Of a stretch of DNA of 64,000 nt, positions 48,196 to 57,576 are shown in pieces. The stretch is taken from assembly GCF_030249845.1 (NCBI RefSeq), contig NZ_JANURM010000002.1:283597-347596 (forward strand), written 5' to 3'. This stretch comes from Campylobacter gastrosuis (GTDB taxonomy: Bacteria > Campylobacterota > Campylobacteria > Campylobacterales > Campylobacteraceae). The position numbers and the translations under genes were made by a program. The notes below the pieces were generated by a model. The model did no database searches, was not told the origin of the DNA, and was given only the letters and a program-made list of their open reading frames with translations. Each line of letters begins with the position of its first letter. The first letter of the stretch is position 1.

Positions 48196-48288
48196 TTTTA
48201 TCCATTTTTTAGCCAAAATTTTTGCGAGATTATAACGAAAAAAGGTTTTAAATGGTATAATCGTGGTTTTGAAATTTAGGAGATTTTT

Positions 48289-50661
48289 TTGGTTATTAGC
48301 AGACGTGATAACAAGAGTGCATATCTAATCATAAGCGGTTGTGTGGTGCTATTTTTAGCCTCTATCATCTCATTTTTGCTTGAATTTATATTTCTTTCAT
48401 ATCTTTTTGAAGCCATAATGCTATTAATTGTCAGCTTAGTAACATTTCGCACCACTTACAAGCTAAAAGAGAATAACGAAATTTGGATTTTAATCTCGCT
48501 TGCTGCCGTGTTTTTCGCCGTTTGCGAGTTTAACTGGTATATGTATCGCCACATTTTTGAGAAAAAACCAAGCGAATATGGCTTTTTACAAATCAACTAC
48601 CTAATCCCAATCGCCACGATTTTATCATCATCGTGTCTTTACTTTATCCAGCGAGTTAAAAACGACACAAAAGAGCGGACAATCATCTTAAACGACTACA
48701 TTAGCATATTTTTAATACTAGGCATAATCTTTATCTACATTTTTCAAGACGAACAAATTGGCATAACCTGCCAAAACGACGTCGTAGCCATCGCTGGATT
48801 AGCACTTAGCTTTTTAACCCTACTTTTTATCATAAGTGCTATATTTTTAAGCAACACCCTACACATAAGCATTGCCGCACTTTACGGCTTTGCTGGTGGT
48901 GGGATTTTTGCCCTGCTAAATATCATATTTTATTACGATATGCTAACAATGGGACAGAGCGAAAATAGACTGCTTAGCATATTCTTTTTAAGTGCGTTTT
49001 TCTTATTTCTCTTTGGTGCTTACGAGCGAAAAAAGGGCTTTACTAGGATAAAATCAAAAAAAAGAGATATTAGCAAATCAATAAAATATATCTTAGGCAT
49101 TTGCATTTTAGGATTTATTATCAAAAACGGCTTTGACTCAAAGCTCACGCTATTTATTATCTTAATCTCACTTGCTCACGTAATCGTAGGCTATTACATA
49201 AAAAACATAACCTATCAAAAATCGCTTATTAAAAAAGAGCAATCCCTGCTTCAAAGAATTTCAAAAGATGTCGCAAAGCACACAAATGAGCTTATGTTTG
49301 CGAATTTAAAACTAAAAGAGATGATAGAAAAGGACTATTTAACCGGGCTTTTAAGCTATGATTTTTTAATGCAAAAGCTAGAAAAAATCATAAAAAATCA
49401 AAAAATGACCGAAAATGTCGTAGCCTACTGCCTAAACATTAGACATTTTAGGCTCATAAACTCATCTTACGGACAAAATATCGGCGATAAAATTCTAAAA
49501 ATCGTAGCACGTAGAATAAATGCCACCTCAAACAAAACTCACCTTTGCACGAGAATCAACGCCGATGAGTTTATCATCATCGCAAGATCAAAGCACCAAC
49601 CAAGCGCAAATTATGAAAATTTCGCTCAAAAAATCATAAACGCAGTCCAAGAGCCAATCTTCGTGCAAAACTACAAATTTATGCTAAATTGTATCGTTGG
49701 CATTGATATTTCGCACTCAAAAGGCGAAAAGGACGCCAAAACTTTGGTGCTAAATGCCGATAAAGCGATGTTTTTTTGCAAAGATAGCCCAAATTTAAGC
49801 CCATTAATTTATAACAACACCATAAACACCGAAATCACGCACGATTCAGCCATAGAAGTAATGCTAAGCAAGGCAGATATCAGCAAAGAATTTCAGATAT
49901 TTTTTCAGCCAACAATAGAAATTTCAACCCAAAATATCGTATCAGCCGAAGTGCTTTTAAGGTGGCAAAACGATGAAATTGATATTAAAGACTCAAACGA
50001 TTTTATCCAAATCGCCGAAAAGAGCGATATTATCAACAAGCTTTACGATTTTGTTATTGACAGCCTTGCAAATGTTATTGACACGATTAAAAAAGAGCAC
50101 GCTCACATACCAAAAATCAGCATAAACATATCGCCAAAGCAGAGCCTTTCAACAAATTTCATACAAAAATTACGCACTCTAATCCAAGCTCACCGCATAA
50201 ATCCAGCCAACATAGAGCTTGAAATGAACGAGAAAATTTGGACAAATAACGTAGTAATCATAGATGAAATTTTTAAAGCCATAAAAGATATCGGCGTAAG
50301 CGTTTGCATTGATGATTTTGGCACCGAAAATTCATCACTTGCCTACACAAAAAAATATGAGATAAACCGCATTAAAATTTCAAAATCAACAATCGCAAAC
50401 ATAAAAACCAATGAAAAAGAGCTACTAATCGCCAAAACTATCGCAAATATCAGCAAAACAATGCAAATTACAAGCGTAGCAAAAGGCGTAAAAGATGATG
50501 AAACGATGAAAATCGTAAAAGAGCTAAAATACGACCAAGCACAGGGCAATTTCTTGCTTAAAGCGATGAGCAGTAGCGATTTTATTGATTTTTTAAAACA
50601 GAACAAATCACGCATCAAAAATGGGGGGGGGGACGGCAGCTTTTTTAAATTTATAAGGTAA
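48289..50661 (+). CDS. Membrane GGDEF-EAL protein with degenerate motifs and poly-G C-terminus (copy 2)
   Basis: 790 residues, same architecture as the protein at 45346: about eight helices (12-300), linker, GGDEF (about 345-500), EAL (about 520-770). The GGDEF motif is RINADEF (about 422-428; both glycines replaced). EAL is AEVLLRW, DDFGTG is DDFGTE (about 675), and AEGVET is AKGVKD, losing catalytic Glu. Catalysis is therefore doubtful. A G10 tract encodes Gly-Gly-Gly eleven residues from the end, so length changes swap the last residues. TTG start with TAGGAG 8 bases ahead. Confidence 0.8.
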   Translation: MVISRRDNKSAYLIISGCVVLFLASIISFLLEFIFLSYLFEAIMLLIVSLVTFRTTYKLKENNEIWILISLAAVFFAVCEFNWYMYRHIFEKKPSEYGFLQINYLIPIATILSSSCLYFIQRVKNDTKERTIILNDYISIFLILGIIFIYIFQDEQIGITCQNDVVAIAGLALSFLTLLFIISAIFLSNTLHISIAALYGFAGGGIFALLNIIFYYDMLTMGQSENRLLSIFFLSAFFLFLFGAYERKKGFTRIKSKKRDISKSIKYILGICILGFIIKNGFDSKLTLFIILISLAHVIVGYYIKNITYQKSLIKKEQSLLQRISKDVAKHTNELMFANLKLKEMIEKDYLTGLLSYDFLMQKLEKIIKNQKMTENVVAYCLNIRHFRLINSSYGQNIGDKILKIVARRINATSNKTHLCTRINADEFIIIARSKHQPSANYENFAQKIINAVQEPIFVQNYKFMLNCIVGIDISHSKGEKDAKTLVLNADKAMFFCKDSPNLSPLIYNNTINTEITHDSAIEVMLSKADISKEFQIFFQPTIEISTQNIVSAEVLLRWQNDEIDIKDSNDFIQIAEKSDIINKLYDFVIDSLANVIDTIKKEHAHIPKISINISPKQSLSTNFIQKLRTLIQAHRINPANIELEMNEKIWTNNVVIIDEIFKAIKDIGVSVCIDDFGTENSSLAYTKKYEINRIKISKSTIANIKTNEKELLIAKTIANISKTMQITSVAKGVKDDETMKIVKELKYDQAQGNFLLKAMSSSDFIDFLKQNKSRIKNGGGDGSFFKFIR
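50623..50632 (+). repeat. G10 homopolymer (candidate phase-variation tract)
   Basis: Ten consecutive G in an AT-rich genome, at the 3' end of the second GGDEF-EAL gene. Tracts of eight or more G are the classic hypermutable contingency loci of Campylobacter. With G10 the tail reads GGGDGSFFKFIR; by inspection G9 would read GGGTAAFLNL and G11 GGGGRQLF before stopping. Confidence 0.85.
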
Positions 50662-50676
50662 ATTTAAAGCCGTTTT
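50633..50676 (+). terminator. Terminator-like hairpin overlapping the end of GGDEF-EAL copy 2
   Basis: ACGGC (50633-50637) pairs with GCCGT (50669-50673) and AAATTT (50647-50652) with AAATTT (50660-50665), with an internal bulge, followed by TTT. The stem begins right after the G10 tract, so tract length would not change the hairpin itself. Confidence 0.5.
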
Positions 50677-50764
50677 GCCAACTATTTTTAAATTTTAACT
50701 ATTATTTAAGACATTTTTAAATAAAATTAGGTTTTTTTAATAAATTTAGTTGAAAGGAATTGCT

Positions 50765-51160
50765 GTGCCAACCATAAATCAATTGGTCAGAAATGAACGT
50801 AAGAAGGTGACTTACAAGTCAAAATCACCTGCACTTAAAGAGTGCCCACAAAGAAGAGGAGTTTGCACGAGAGTTTATACTACAACTCCAAAAAAACCAA
50901 ACTCAGCTTTAAGAAAAGTTGCCAAGGTTAGATTAACCAGTGGCTTTGAAGTTATTAGCTATATCGGCGGTGAAGGACACAACCTACAAGAGCACTCAAT
51001 CGTGCTAGTTCGTGGTGGTAGGGTAAAAGACTTACCAGGTGTTAAATATCACATCGTTCGTGGTGCGTTAGATACTGCTGGTGTTGCAAAAAGAACAGTT
51101 TCACGCTCTAAATATGGTGCTAAACGCCCTAAAGCAGGTCAAGCAGCAGCCAAGAAGTAA
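50765..51160 (+). CDS. rpsL: Ribosomal protein S12
   Basis: Decoding-centre protein of the 30S subunit. [12 protein letters not shown] at the start, then [19 protein letters not shown] (streptomycin-site loop, Lys in PKKPN) and [10 protein letters not shown]. The GTG at 50765 with AAAGGAA 7 bases ahead gives the conserved N-terminus; an in-frame TTG 15 bases earlier overlaps the ribosome site. First gene of the str operon. Confidence 0.96.
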   Translation: MPTINQLVRNERKKVTYKSKSPALKECPQRRGVCTRVYTTTPKKPNSALRKVAKVRLTSGFEVISYIGGEGHNLQEHSIVLVRGGRVKDLPGVKYHIVRGALDTAGVAKRTVSRSKYGAKRPKAGQAAAKK

Positions 51161-51214
51161 GAGAATAGTTTCGCAGACCCTGCAATTAGTGGCATAGGTT
51201 TGAGTAAAATTTAA

Positions 51215-51703
<489 letters not shown>

Positions 51704-51712
51704 GAGGCTCTT

Positions 51713-53791
51713 ATGGCAGATAGAAAAACCCCTTTACACAAGGTAAGAAACATCGGTATCGCAGCTCACATTGACGCTGGAAAGACGACAACAAGCGAGA
51801 GAATTCTATTCTTTACTGGTATGAGCCACAAAATCGGCGAAGTTCACGATGGTGCTGCTACAATGGACTGGATGGAGCAAGAAAAAGAGCGTGGTATCAC
51901 GATCACTTCTGCTGCTACGACTTGCTTTTGGAAAGATCACCAAATTAACCTAATTGACACTCCGGGACACGTTGATTTTACCATTGAAGTTGAGCGTTCT
52001 ATGCGTGTTCTTGACGGAGCTGTTGCTGTATTTTGTTCAGTTGGTGGCGTTCAACCTCAGTCAGAAACCGTTTGGAGACAAGCAAATAAATACCGCGTCC
52101 CAAGAATGGTTTATGTAAATAAAATGGACAGAATTGGTGCGAATTTTTACAACGTTGAAGCACAAATCAAAAACCGCCTAAAAGCAAATCCAGTGCCTAT
52201 TCAAATTCCAATCGGTGCAGAAGATACATTTAAAGGCGTAGTTGATCTAATCACTATGAAAGCCCTAGTTTGGGAGGATGATAGCAAACCAACTACATTC
52301 GTAGAAAAAGAAATTCCAGCCGATTTAGTAGAAAAAGCACAAGAGTATCGTGCAAAAATGATTGAAGCTGTCGCTGAAACTGATGATGCTTTAATGGAGA
52401 AATTCTTTGGTGGCGAAGAGCTAAGCGTAGAAGAGATCAAAAAAGGCATAAAAGCTGGTTGTTTATCAATGAAAATAATACCTATGGTGTGCGGTACTTC
52501 ATTTAAAAACAAGGGCGTTCAGCCACTACTTGACGCCATTGTTGATTACCTACCAGCCCCTGATGAAGTTGAAGCTATTAGAGGCGAGTATGAAGATGGC
52601 ACAGAAGTCACCGTTGATAGCACAGATGACGGCGAATTTGCAGGTCTTGCGTTTAAAATTATGACCGACCCATTTGTTGGACAGCTAACTTTCGTGCGTG
52701 TTTATCGTGGTAGCTTAGAGAGCGGTAGCTACGCTTACAACTCAACAAAGGGCAAAAAAGAGAGAATCGGTCGTTTGCTAAAAATGCACTCAAATAAGCG
52801 TGAAGAAATTTCAATCCTACACGCTGGTGAAATCGGTGCTGTCGTTGGTTTAAAAGACACACTAACCGGCGACACACTAGCTAGTGAAAAAGACCAAGTA
52901 ATACTTGAAAGAATGGACTTCCCAGAGCCAGTTATTAGCGTTGCGGTTGAGCCAAAAACAAAAGCAGATCAAGAAAAAATGGCACTTGCACTTGCTAAAC
53001 TAGCACAAGAAGACCCAAGTTTTAGAGTTAGCACAGATGAAGAGAGCGGACAGACAATCATCAGCGGTATGGGTGAGCTTCACCTTGAAATCATCGTTGA
53101 TCGTATGCTTCGTGAATTTAAAGTTGAAGCAGAGGTCGGTCAGCCACAAGTTGCTTACCGCGAAACTATCCGCAAAACCGTTGAGCAAGAGTATAAATAC
53201 GCTAAGCAATCAGGCGGTCGTGGTCAATACGGACACGTATTTTTACGCATTGAGCCACTACCAGCGGCTAGCGGATTTGAGTTTGTCAATGATATTAAAG
53301 GTGGCGTAGTACCAAAAGAGTATATCCCAGCAGTTGAGAAGGGTTGTAAAGAGGCACTTCAAAATGGTATCCTAGCTGGTTATCCAGTTGAAGATGTTAA
53401 AGTTACGCTTTATGATGGTAGCTACCACGAAGTGGATAGCTCGGAGATGGCGTTTAAACTTGCTGCGTCTATGGGCTTTAAAGAGGGCGCAAAAAAGGCT
53501 GGTGCGGTTATTCTTGAACCGATGATGAAGGTTGAAGTTGAAACGCCTGAGGATTATATGGGCGATGTTATTGGCGATCTTAATAAGCGTCGCGGACAAA
53601 TCAGCTCAATGGATGAGCGAAGTGGTAACAAAATTATCACAGCATTTTGTCCGCTTGCAGCAATGTTTGGCTACTCAACAGATTTAAGAAGCCAAACACA
53701 AGGTCGTGCTACCTATTCAATGGAATTTGACCACTATGAAGAGGTGCCAAAAAATGTCAGCGAAGAGATTATCAAAAAACGCAATGGCTAA
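51713..53791 (+). CDS. fusA: Elongation factor G
   Basis: Translocation GTPase, 692 residues. G1 [10 protein letters not shown]2 RGITIT, G3 DTPGH and G4 NKMD are intact; domains II-V follow ([11 protein letters not shown] in domain [11 protein letters not shown] in domain V). TAGGAGG precedes the ATG. An intrinsic terminator follows directly. Confidence 0.96.
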   Translation: MADRKTPLHKVRNIGIAAHIDAGKTTTSERILFFTGMSHKIGEVHDGAATMDWMEQEKERGITITSAATTCFWKDHQINLIDTPGHVDFTIEVERSMRVLDGAVAVFCSVGGVQPQSETVWRQANKYRVPRMVYVNKMDRIGANFYNVEAQIKNRLKANPVPIQIPIGAEDTFKGVVDLITMKALVWEDDSKPTTFVEKEIPADLVEKAQEYRAKMIEAVAETDDALMEKFFGGEELSVEEIKKGIKAGCLSMKIIPMVCGTSFKNKGVQPLLDAIVDYLPAPDEVEAIRGEYEDGTEVTVDSTDDGEFAGLAFKIMTDPFVGQLTFVRVYRGSLESGSYAYNSTKGKKERIGRLLKMHSNKREEISILHAGEIGAVVGLKDTLTGDTLASEKDQVILERMDFPEPVISVAVEPKTKADQEKMALALAKLAQEDPSFRVSTDEESGQTIISGMGELHLEIIVDRMLREFKVEAEVGQPQVAYRETIRKTVEQEYKYAKQSGGRGQYGHVFLRIEPLPAASGFEFVNDIKGGVVPKEYIPAVEKGCKEALQNGILAGYPVEDVKVTLYDGSYHEVDSSEMAFKLAASMGFKEGAKKAGAVILEPMMKVEVETPEDYMGDVIGDLNKRRGQISSMDERSGNKIITAFCPLAAMFGYSTDLRSQTQGRATYSMEFDHYEEVPKNVSEEIIKKRNG

Positions 53792-53796
53792 ATTTT

Positions 53797-53819
53797 AAGG
53801 TCGCTTTTTGCGACCTTTT
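53797..53819 (+). terminator. Intrinsic terminator of the rpsL-rpsG-fusA operon
   Basis: 8-bp stem AAGGTCGC/GCGACCTT with a 5-T loop followed by TTTT, 5 bases after the fusA stop and directly before tRNA-Arg. Confidence 0.85.
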
Positions 53820-53896
53820 GTCCTCGTAGCTCAGCAGGATAGAGCGTAAAATTCCTAATTTTAAGGCCACAGGTTCGAATCCTGTCGGGGACACCA
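53820..53896 (+). tRNA. tRNA-Arg (anticodon CCT)
   Basis: 77-base cloverleaf. Acceptor GTCCTCG/CGGGGAC, D-stem GCTC/GAGC, anticodon stem TAAAA/TTTTA with loop TTCCTAA (anticodon CCT, codon AGG), T-stem ACAGG/CCTGT with loop TTCGAAT, encoded CCA. The start abuts the fusA terminator, so processing from a read-through or own-promoter transcript is needed. Confidence 0.95.
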
Positions 53897-54019
53897 CTTA
53901 CACTTTATAACTCAAAATTTATAGAACTTTATCAAAAATTTAGGTGTTTTGACTACCAATATAAAAAGATATAAAATCAATAAAATAACCACAGCCAACA
54001 AAATTTAAAAGTATTTTAT

Positions 54020-54184
54020 ATGATGATTTATCCGCTTCATTTAAACCTTAAAAAGCCACACAAACAAACAACCGCTATCTATGCCTACTTTAAACAGAGC
54101 CACCCAAACACTATATGGTGCGACAAAACCTTGTCGTTACCAAGTGCTTACATTCTTGCTATTTTCAAAGATGACCTGCCTTGA
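54020..54184 (+). CDS. Doubtful 54-residue ORF in the gap between tRNA-Arg and dnaJ
   Basis: The 53897-54402 gap of about 500 bases has one open frame of note, starting MMIYPLHLNLKKPHKQ and ending AIFKDDLP. No good ribosome site precedes it and I recognise no family. It contains a small hairpin CGACAA-AACC-TTGTCG (54121-54136). It may be a remnant of a lost gene or an insertion near the tRNA. The rest of the gap is AT-rich with no further gene; the dnaJ terminator lies at 54300. Confidence 0.25.
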   Translation: MMIYPLHLNLKKPHKQTTAIYAYFKQSHPNTIWCDKTLSLPSAYILAIFKDDLP

Positions 54185-54299
54185 TATCACATACAAAAGC
54201 GTAGTTAAAAAGGGATAAAATTTCAAAGCAATTTAAAATTCATATTATTTAAAGCAGAAAAATTAGTAAATTTTGCATTTCTTAATGTAAAAAAATCAA

Positions 54300-54339
54300 T
54301 TTACACCGCCTTTTAAGAACAATATAAAGGCAGTGTAAA
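54300..54339 (-). terminator. Hairpin downstream of dnaJ
   Basis: TTTACAC-C-GCCTTT (54300-54313) pairs with AAAGGC-A-GTGTAAA (54326-54339): 13 base pairs with one mismatch and a 12-base loop. On the minus strand it is followed by TTGATTTTTTT, so it suits termination of dnaJ, which ends about 60 bases before. Confidence 0.65.
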
Positions 54340-54402
54340 ATATATTTATTTTTTAAATAAAAACTAAACCAAATTCAGGTAAAACAGAAAAAATATCTAA
54401 AT

Positions 54403-55515
54403 TTACTTAAACCAGCCCTTGATTTTATCAAGCACACTCTCGTGATTTTGGGTGCTTTCGCCACTTTTTATCCCAAAACTCTCTTGCAGTTTTTTTAGCA
54501 TTTCACTCTGTTCGTCGGTTAGTTTTTTTGGTGTCTGGATTGATATTTGCACGACAAAATTACCTATTCGCTCGGAATTTACATTTTTCACGCCCTCTCT
54601 TTCAAAAATAAACTGCTGTTTATCCTTTGCACCAACTGGCAATTCAAGCTCTTTTGTGCCACGAAGTGTCGGTATTTTTATGCTCTCGCCAAGCATCGCC
54701 TGTGTAAAAAATACTGGAATTTCTACATAAATATCATCGTTGTGACGGATAAAATACTCATCTTGCTTGACATTTATACTCACGTAAAGATCGCCCACGC
54801 CGCCACTTACGCCACGATTGCCCTTGCCACCCACTCGCATACGCATACCACTATCAATGCCCTCTGGTATCGTGATTTTTAGGCTCTGCTTCTCCTCTTC
54901 ATACGCCCTACCCTTGCAGTCTGGGCACTTGTCTTTTATGACCTGCCCTGTGCCGCCGCAGTGATGACACTCCTGCACAAAGCTCATAAAACCACGCGTT
55001 TGAGCGATCCTACCCTTGCCGCCGCAGTGCGGACAGCTCGTGCTTTTGCCATCCTTGCTACCAGTGCCGTTGCAAGTCTTGCAAGGCTTTTTGATTTTGT
55101 ATTCAACCTCTTTTTCGCAGCCAAAAACCGCCTCATTAAACTCAATCGTAAGCGAAATTTCAAAATCAAGTGGATATTTTTCGTTACTTCGCTTTCTTCG
55201 TGAGCTAGACCCACCGCCAAAAAACGAACTAAAAATATCACCAATATCATCAAAATCAAACTCGGCGCCAAAACCACTAAAACCACCGCCATTTTTAAGC
55301 CCATCCCTGCCGTATCGGTCGTAAATTTGGCGTTTGCCCTCATCACTTAAAACCTGATAAGCCTCATTTACAAGTTTAAATTTATCCTCAGCGCCCTTAT
55401 CGCCAGCGTTTCTGTCTGGATGATATTTTAACGCTAGTTTTCTATAGGCTTTTTTTATCGTATCGCCGTCTGCATCACGTGAAATTTCAAGCACTTCGTA
55501 GTAATCAATCTCCAC
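54403..55515 (-). CDS. dnaJ: Chaperone protein DnaJ
   Basis: Hsp40 co-chaperone of DnaK. J domain (about 1-70, HPD in [11 protein letters not shown]), Gly/Phe-rich linker (about 72-110), four CxxCxGxG-type zinc repeats ([32 protein letters not shown]) and C-terminal substrate domains. 370 residues, complete type I DnaJ. Followed by a terminator hairpin. Confidence 0.94.
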   Translation of the reverse strand: MEIDYYEVLEISRDADGDTIKKAYRKLALKYHPDRNAGDKGAEDKFKLVNEAYQVLSDEGKRQIYDRYGRDGLKNGGGFSGFGAEFDFDDIGDIFSSFFGGGSSSRRKRSNEKYPLDFEISLTIEFNEAVFGCEKEVEYKIKKPCKTCNGTGSKDGKSTSCPHCGGKGRIAQTRGFMSFVQECHHCGGTGQVIKDKCPDCKGRAYEEEKQSLKITIPEGIDSGMRMRVGGKGNRGVSGGVGDLYVSINVKQDEYFIRHNDDIYVEIPVFFTQAMLGESIKIPTLRGTKELELPVGAKDKQQFIFEREGVKNVNSERIGNFVVQISIQTPKKLTDEQSEMLKKLQESFGIKSGESTQNHESVLDKIKGWFK

Positions 55516-55571
55516 ATCTTGTCCTATTTTTTGATTTTTTAATCCGTGATTTTAGCTAAAATTTGCTAAAT

Positions 55572-55970
55572 TTAAAGACCAATTTCATCGCATTTTTGTC
55601 TATTAATATGCACTTCAAAGAGCAATTTTGAAAGCTCAAAGTAAAAAAGATGCTCAATCACAATGCCGTTATTAAGCAAATTTAGCACGATTTTATCCTT
55701 ACAGGAGTTTTTAAGAGCGATTTTTGTAAGCGTTTTTTTATAATCTTCAAGCTCATCATCGCTAAATCTAAGCACTGGATTTTTCATCGTTTCATTAACG
55801 CTGTATCTGTAAATAAGGCTATCGCCAACGGCTAAGATGTCGGTTAAAATAAGATTATCCGTGGTGCGAAATGGCAGGGCTTTTTTATAAATTTCAGCGT
55901 GATTTTTTGCTAGTTCGTAGCTGTTTGCAAAGAGCGTAATGAATGTAAAAAAAATGATAGTTAGTCGCAA
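55572..55970 (-). CDS. Small exported protein of unknown function (paralog of the upstream gene product)
   Basis: 132 residues with a signal peptide (about 1-16, ends TLFANS). The mature part contains two Cys (NSCKDKIVLNLLNNGIVIEHLFY and INRQKC near the C-terminus) that could form a disulphide. The Cys-x9-N-L-L-x2-G-[IL]-V layout is shared with the neighbouring protein, so the two seem a tandem duplication. TTG start overlapping the previous gene by 10 bases. No function recognised. Confidence 0.6.
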   Translation of the reverse strand: MRLTIIFFTFITLFANSYELAKNHAEIYKKALPFRTTDNLILTDILAVGDSLIYRYSVNETMKNPVLRFSDDELEDYKKTLTKIALKNSCKDKIVLNLLNNGIVIEHLFYFELSKLLFEVHINRQKCDEIGL

Positions 55971-56347
55971 AAATTCTTGCCTATTAAGAGTTTAAAATTC
56001 TCTTTACCGCTCTCTTTAAAATGAGCGGTAAAAACAAGCCCCTTTTTTAACAAATTCGTAAAAATATCACTCCTACAAAGCTCGTTTTTTGCCTGTGTGT
56101 TTAGCCTTGATTTTGTGATATTTTTTATCAAAAAATAGCCATTTACATTGCTATTTTGTGCTTTTATTAGGTTTAGTGTTAAATTTTCATTTATCTTTGC
56201 AGGTAGATACTGAGTGCTTAAAATTTCTATCAAACTAGCAATTTCGTTTGCTTTTAGCGGTTTAATTAAATTTTCATAATCTTTAAAATTTATCTCATTT
56301 GCGTTTAAAAAAAGCGTCAAAAACAGGCAAAAAAGTGGCTTTTTCAT
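55961..56347 (-). CDS. Small exported protein of unknown function (paralog of the downstream gene product)
   Basis: 128 residues, signal peptide about 1-17 (ends FLNA). Two Cys, one in NELCRSDIFTNLLKKGLVFTAHF and one in the C-terminal KNFCD, match the pattern of the next gene product. ATG 56347 overlaps the alr stop (ATGA), so it is translated from the alr message. Periplasmic; role unknown. Confidence 0.6.
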   Translation of the reverse strand: MKKPLFCLFLTLFLNANEINFKDYENLIKPLKANEIASLIEILSTQYLPAKINENLTLNLIKAQNSNVNGYFLIKNITKSRLNTQAKNELCRSDIFTNLLKKGLVFTAHFKESGKENFKLLIGKNFCD

Positions 56348-57357
56348 ACCCAAACACGCTTTAAAAATGGAGATAATTTGGCTAAAATTTCATACTCAAT
56401 CGTGTTAAAAAATCTAGCCCAAACCCTAGCATCATCAAAGACGCAAACCTCGTCCCCAACGTCATTTGAGCTAAAACTATCCATTGACATTTTGCCTAGA
56501 ATTTCATTGCCGTTTGCCAGTTTTAAACCGCCCTCGCCATCATATCTAAACAAGCCGTCGCCATAGCCTAAGTCGTAGGTTGCGATTTTCATATCAACCT
56601 TTGCACAAAATTTACCGCCATAACCAACGCTACTTCGTGCCTTTAAGATACGCTCGCTAATTTTGTTTGCCCAAAGGCTAAGCACTGGGGTTAGCTTTAT
56701 GTTTTTATCAAATTGATTATAACCAAACTGCGTAATGCCAATGCGAACAAGCTCGCCGTCAAGCTCATTAAAACGCTCAAAACCAGCCGAGTTGTGCGAG
56801 TGAAAAGTCGGATTTTTTAGCCCTTTTTGGCTTAAAAATTTTGCCACTTTTTCTTTAACTATCTTAAAATTTTGCCTTTGAATGAAGTATTCAGCGTTTA
56901 AAATATCGCCAGACCTAAAATGCGTAAAAGCCCCAAGAAGCTCCAATTTTCGCTCTTTTATGATGCCTAGTGCCTCATCAATCTCGCTTAAATCAATGCC
57001 ATTTCTATGCATCAAAGTATCAACAGCAAGGTGGATTTTTGCCCCACTTTTTATCGTTTTTAACGCCCTTAAATCGTTTGTAGCGTAGATAAATTTTTCG
57101 CTTTCATTGCCGTTTGGTATGTGTGATAAAATCAGGATTTTTTTAAAAATATCGCTTAGCTCGTTTGCTTCTCGTTCATCTTTTACGGCACAAAATTCAA
57201 AACCAAGCTCACTCGCTCTTTGCCCTAAAATTCTAGCTCCGTGACCATAAGCGTTATCCTTTAAAATAAGGATAACCTGCTCATTTGTGCCGACTTTGTT
57301 AATGATTTGTTTAAGATTATTGTCGTATGAGTTTTTATTTAGGCGAATTTGCGACAT
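56344..57357 (-). CDS. alr: Alanine racemase
   Basis: PLP enzyme producing D-Ala for peptidoglycan. The PLP lysine is in LILKDNAYGHGA (normally VVKANAYGHG; Lys at about residue 34). HSHNSAG and YGGKF and the catalytic Tyr region SVGYGGKF are present; GKMSMDSFSSND is the C-terminal GRVCMDQ-like motif. 337 residues, slightly short, in line with Campylobacter Alr. Overlaps its neighbours on both sides. Confidence 0.86.
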   Translation of the reverse strand: MSQIRLNKNSYDNNLKQIINKVGTNEQVILILKDNAYGHGARILGQRASELGFEFCAVKDEREANELSDIFKKILILSHIPNGNESEKFIYATNDLRALKTIKSGAKIHLAVDTLMHRNGIDLSEIDEALGIIKERKLELLGAFTHFRSGDILNAEYFIQRQNFKIVKEKVAKFLSQKGLKNPTFHSHNSAGFERFNELDGELVRIGITQFGYNQFDKNIKLTPVLSLWANKISERILKARSSVGYGGKFCAKVDMKIATYDLGYGDGLFRYDGEGGLKLANGNEILGKMSMDSFSSNDVGDEVCVFDDARVWARFFNTIEYEILAKLSPFLKRVWV

Positions 57358-57575
57358 TATTTTATATCAAACGCCTTATAAACGTCTGGCAAAAGCTTTC
57401 TAACGCTGTAATCATAGGCGTAAAATTTCGCATAAACATCCTTTAAATCAACGCTTTTTGCGTTTTTAAAATCAAAGACCTCAGTGCCGTTTATTTTAGG
57501 CACATTTTGGTCTAAAAGCTTAAAAAATTCATCTCTTGCCTTAAAAATTTCTTTTAATTTCTCATCAACGTTCAT
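57357..57575 (-). CDS. Small charged cytosolic protein, conserved neighbour of pgp2/alr
   Basis: 72 residues, no signal or membrane segment, mainly helical, with FKARDEFFKLLDQNVPKINGTEVFDF and a C-terminal YAYDYSVRKLLPDVYKAF. I know no function. It is tightly packed: its stop overlaps the alr start (TAATG) and its start is 2 bases after pgp2. Confidence 0.6.
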   Translation of the reverse strand: MNVDEKLKEIFKARDEFFKLLDQNVPKINGTEVFDFKNAKSVDLKDVYAKFYAYDYSVRKLLPDVYKAFDIK

Positions 57576-57576
57576 A

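Noticed and set aside
52201..53599. Long open frames opposite or out of frame with fusA
   Set aside because: They mirror the codon bias of fusA, have no ribosome sites and no family resemblance; the same holds for frames opposite dnaJ, pnp, lptD and mnmC.
53820..53896. tRNA-Arg(CCT) as the attachment site of a present-day element
   Set aside because: No integrase or phage gene follows it; dnaJ and chromosomal genes come next.
54100..54140. Hairpin CGACAA-AACC-TTGTCG as a tRNA or terminator
   Set aside because: No cloverleaf can be formed around it and no T-run follows on either strand.
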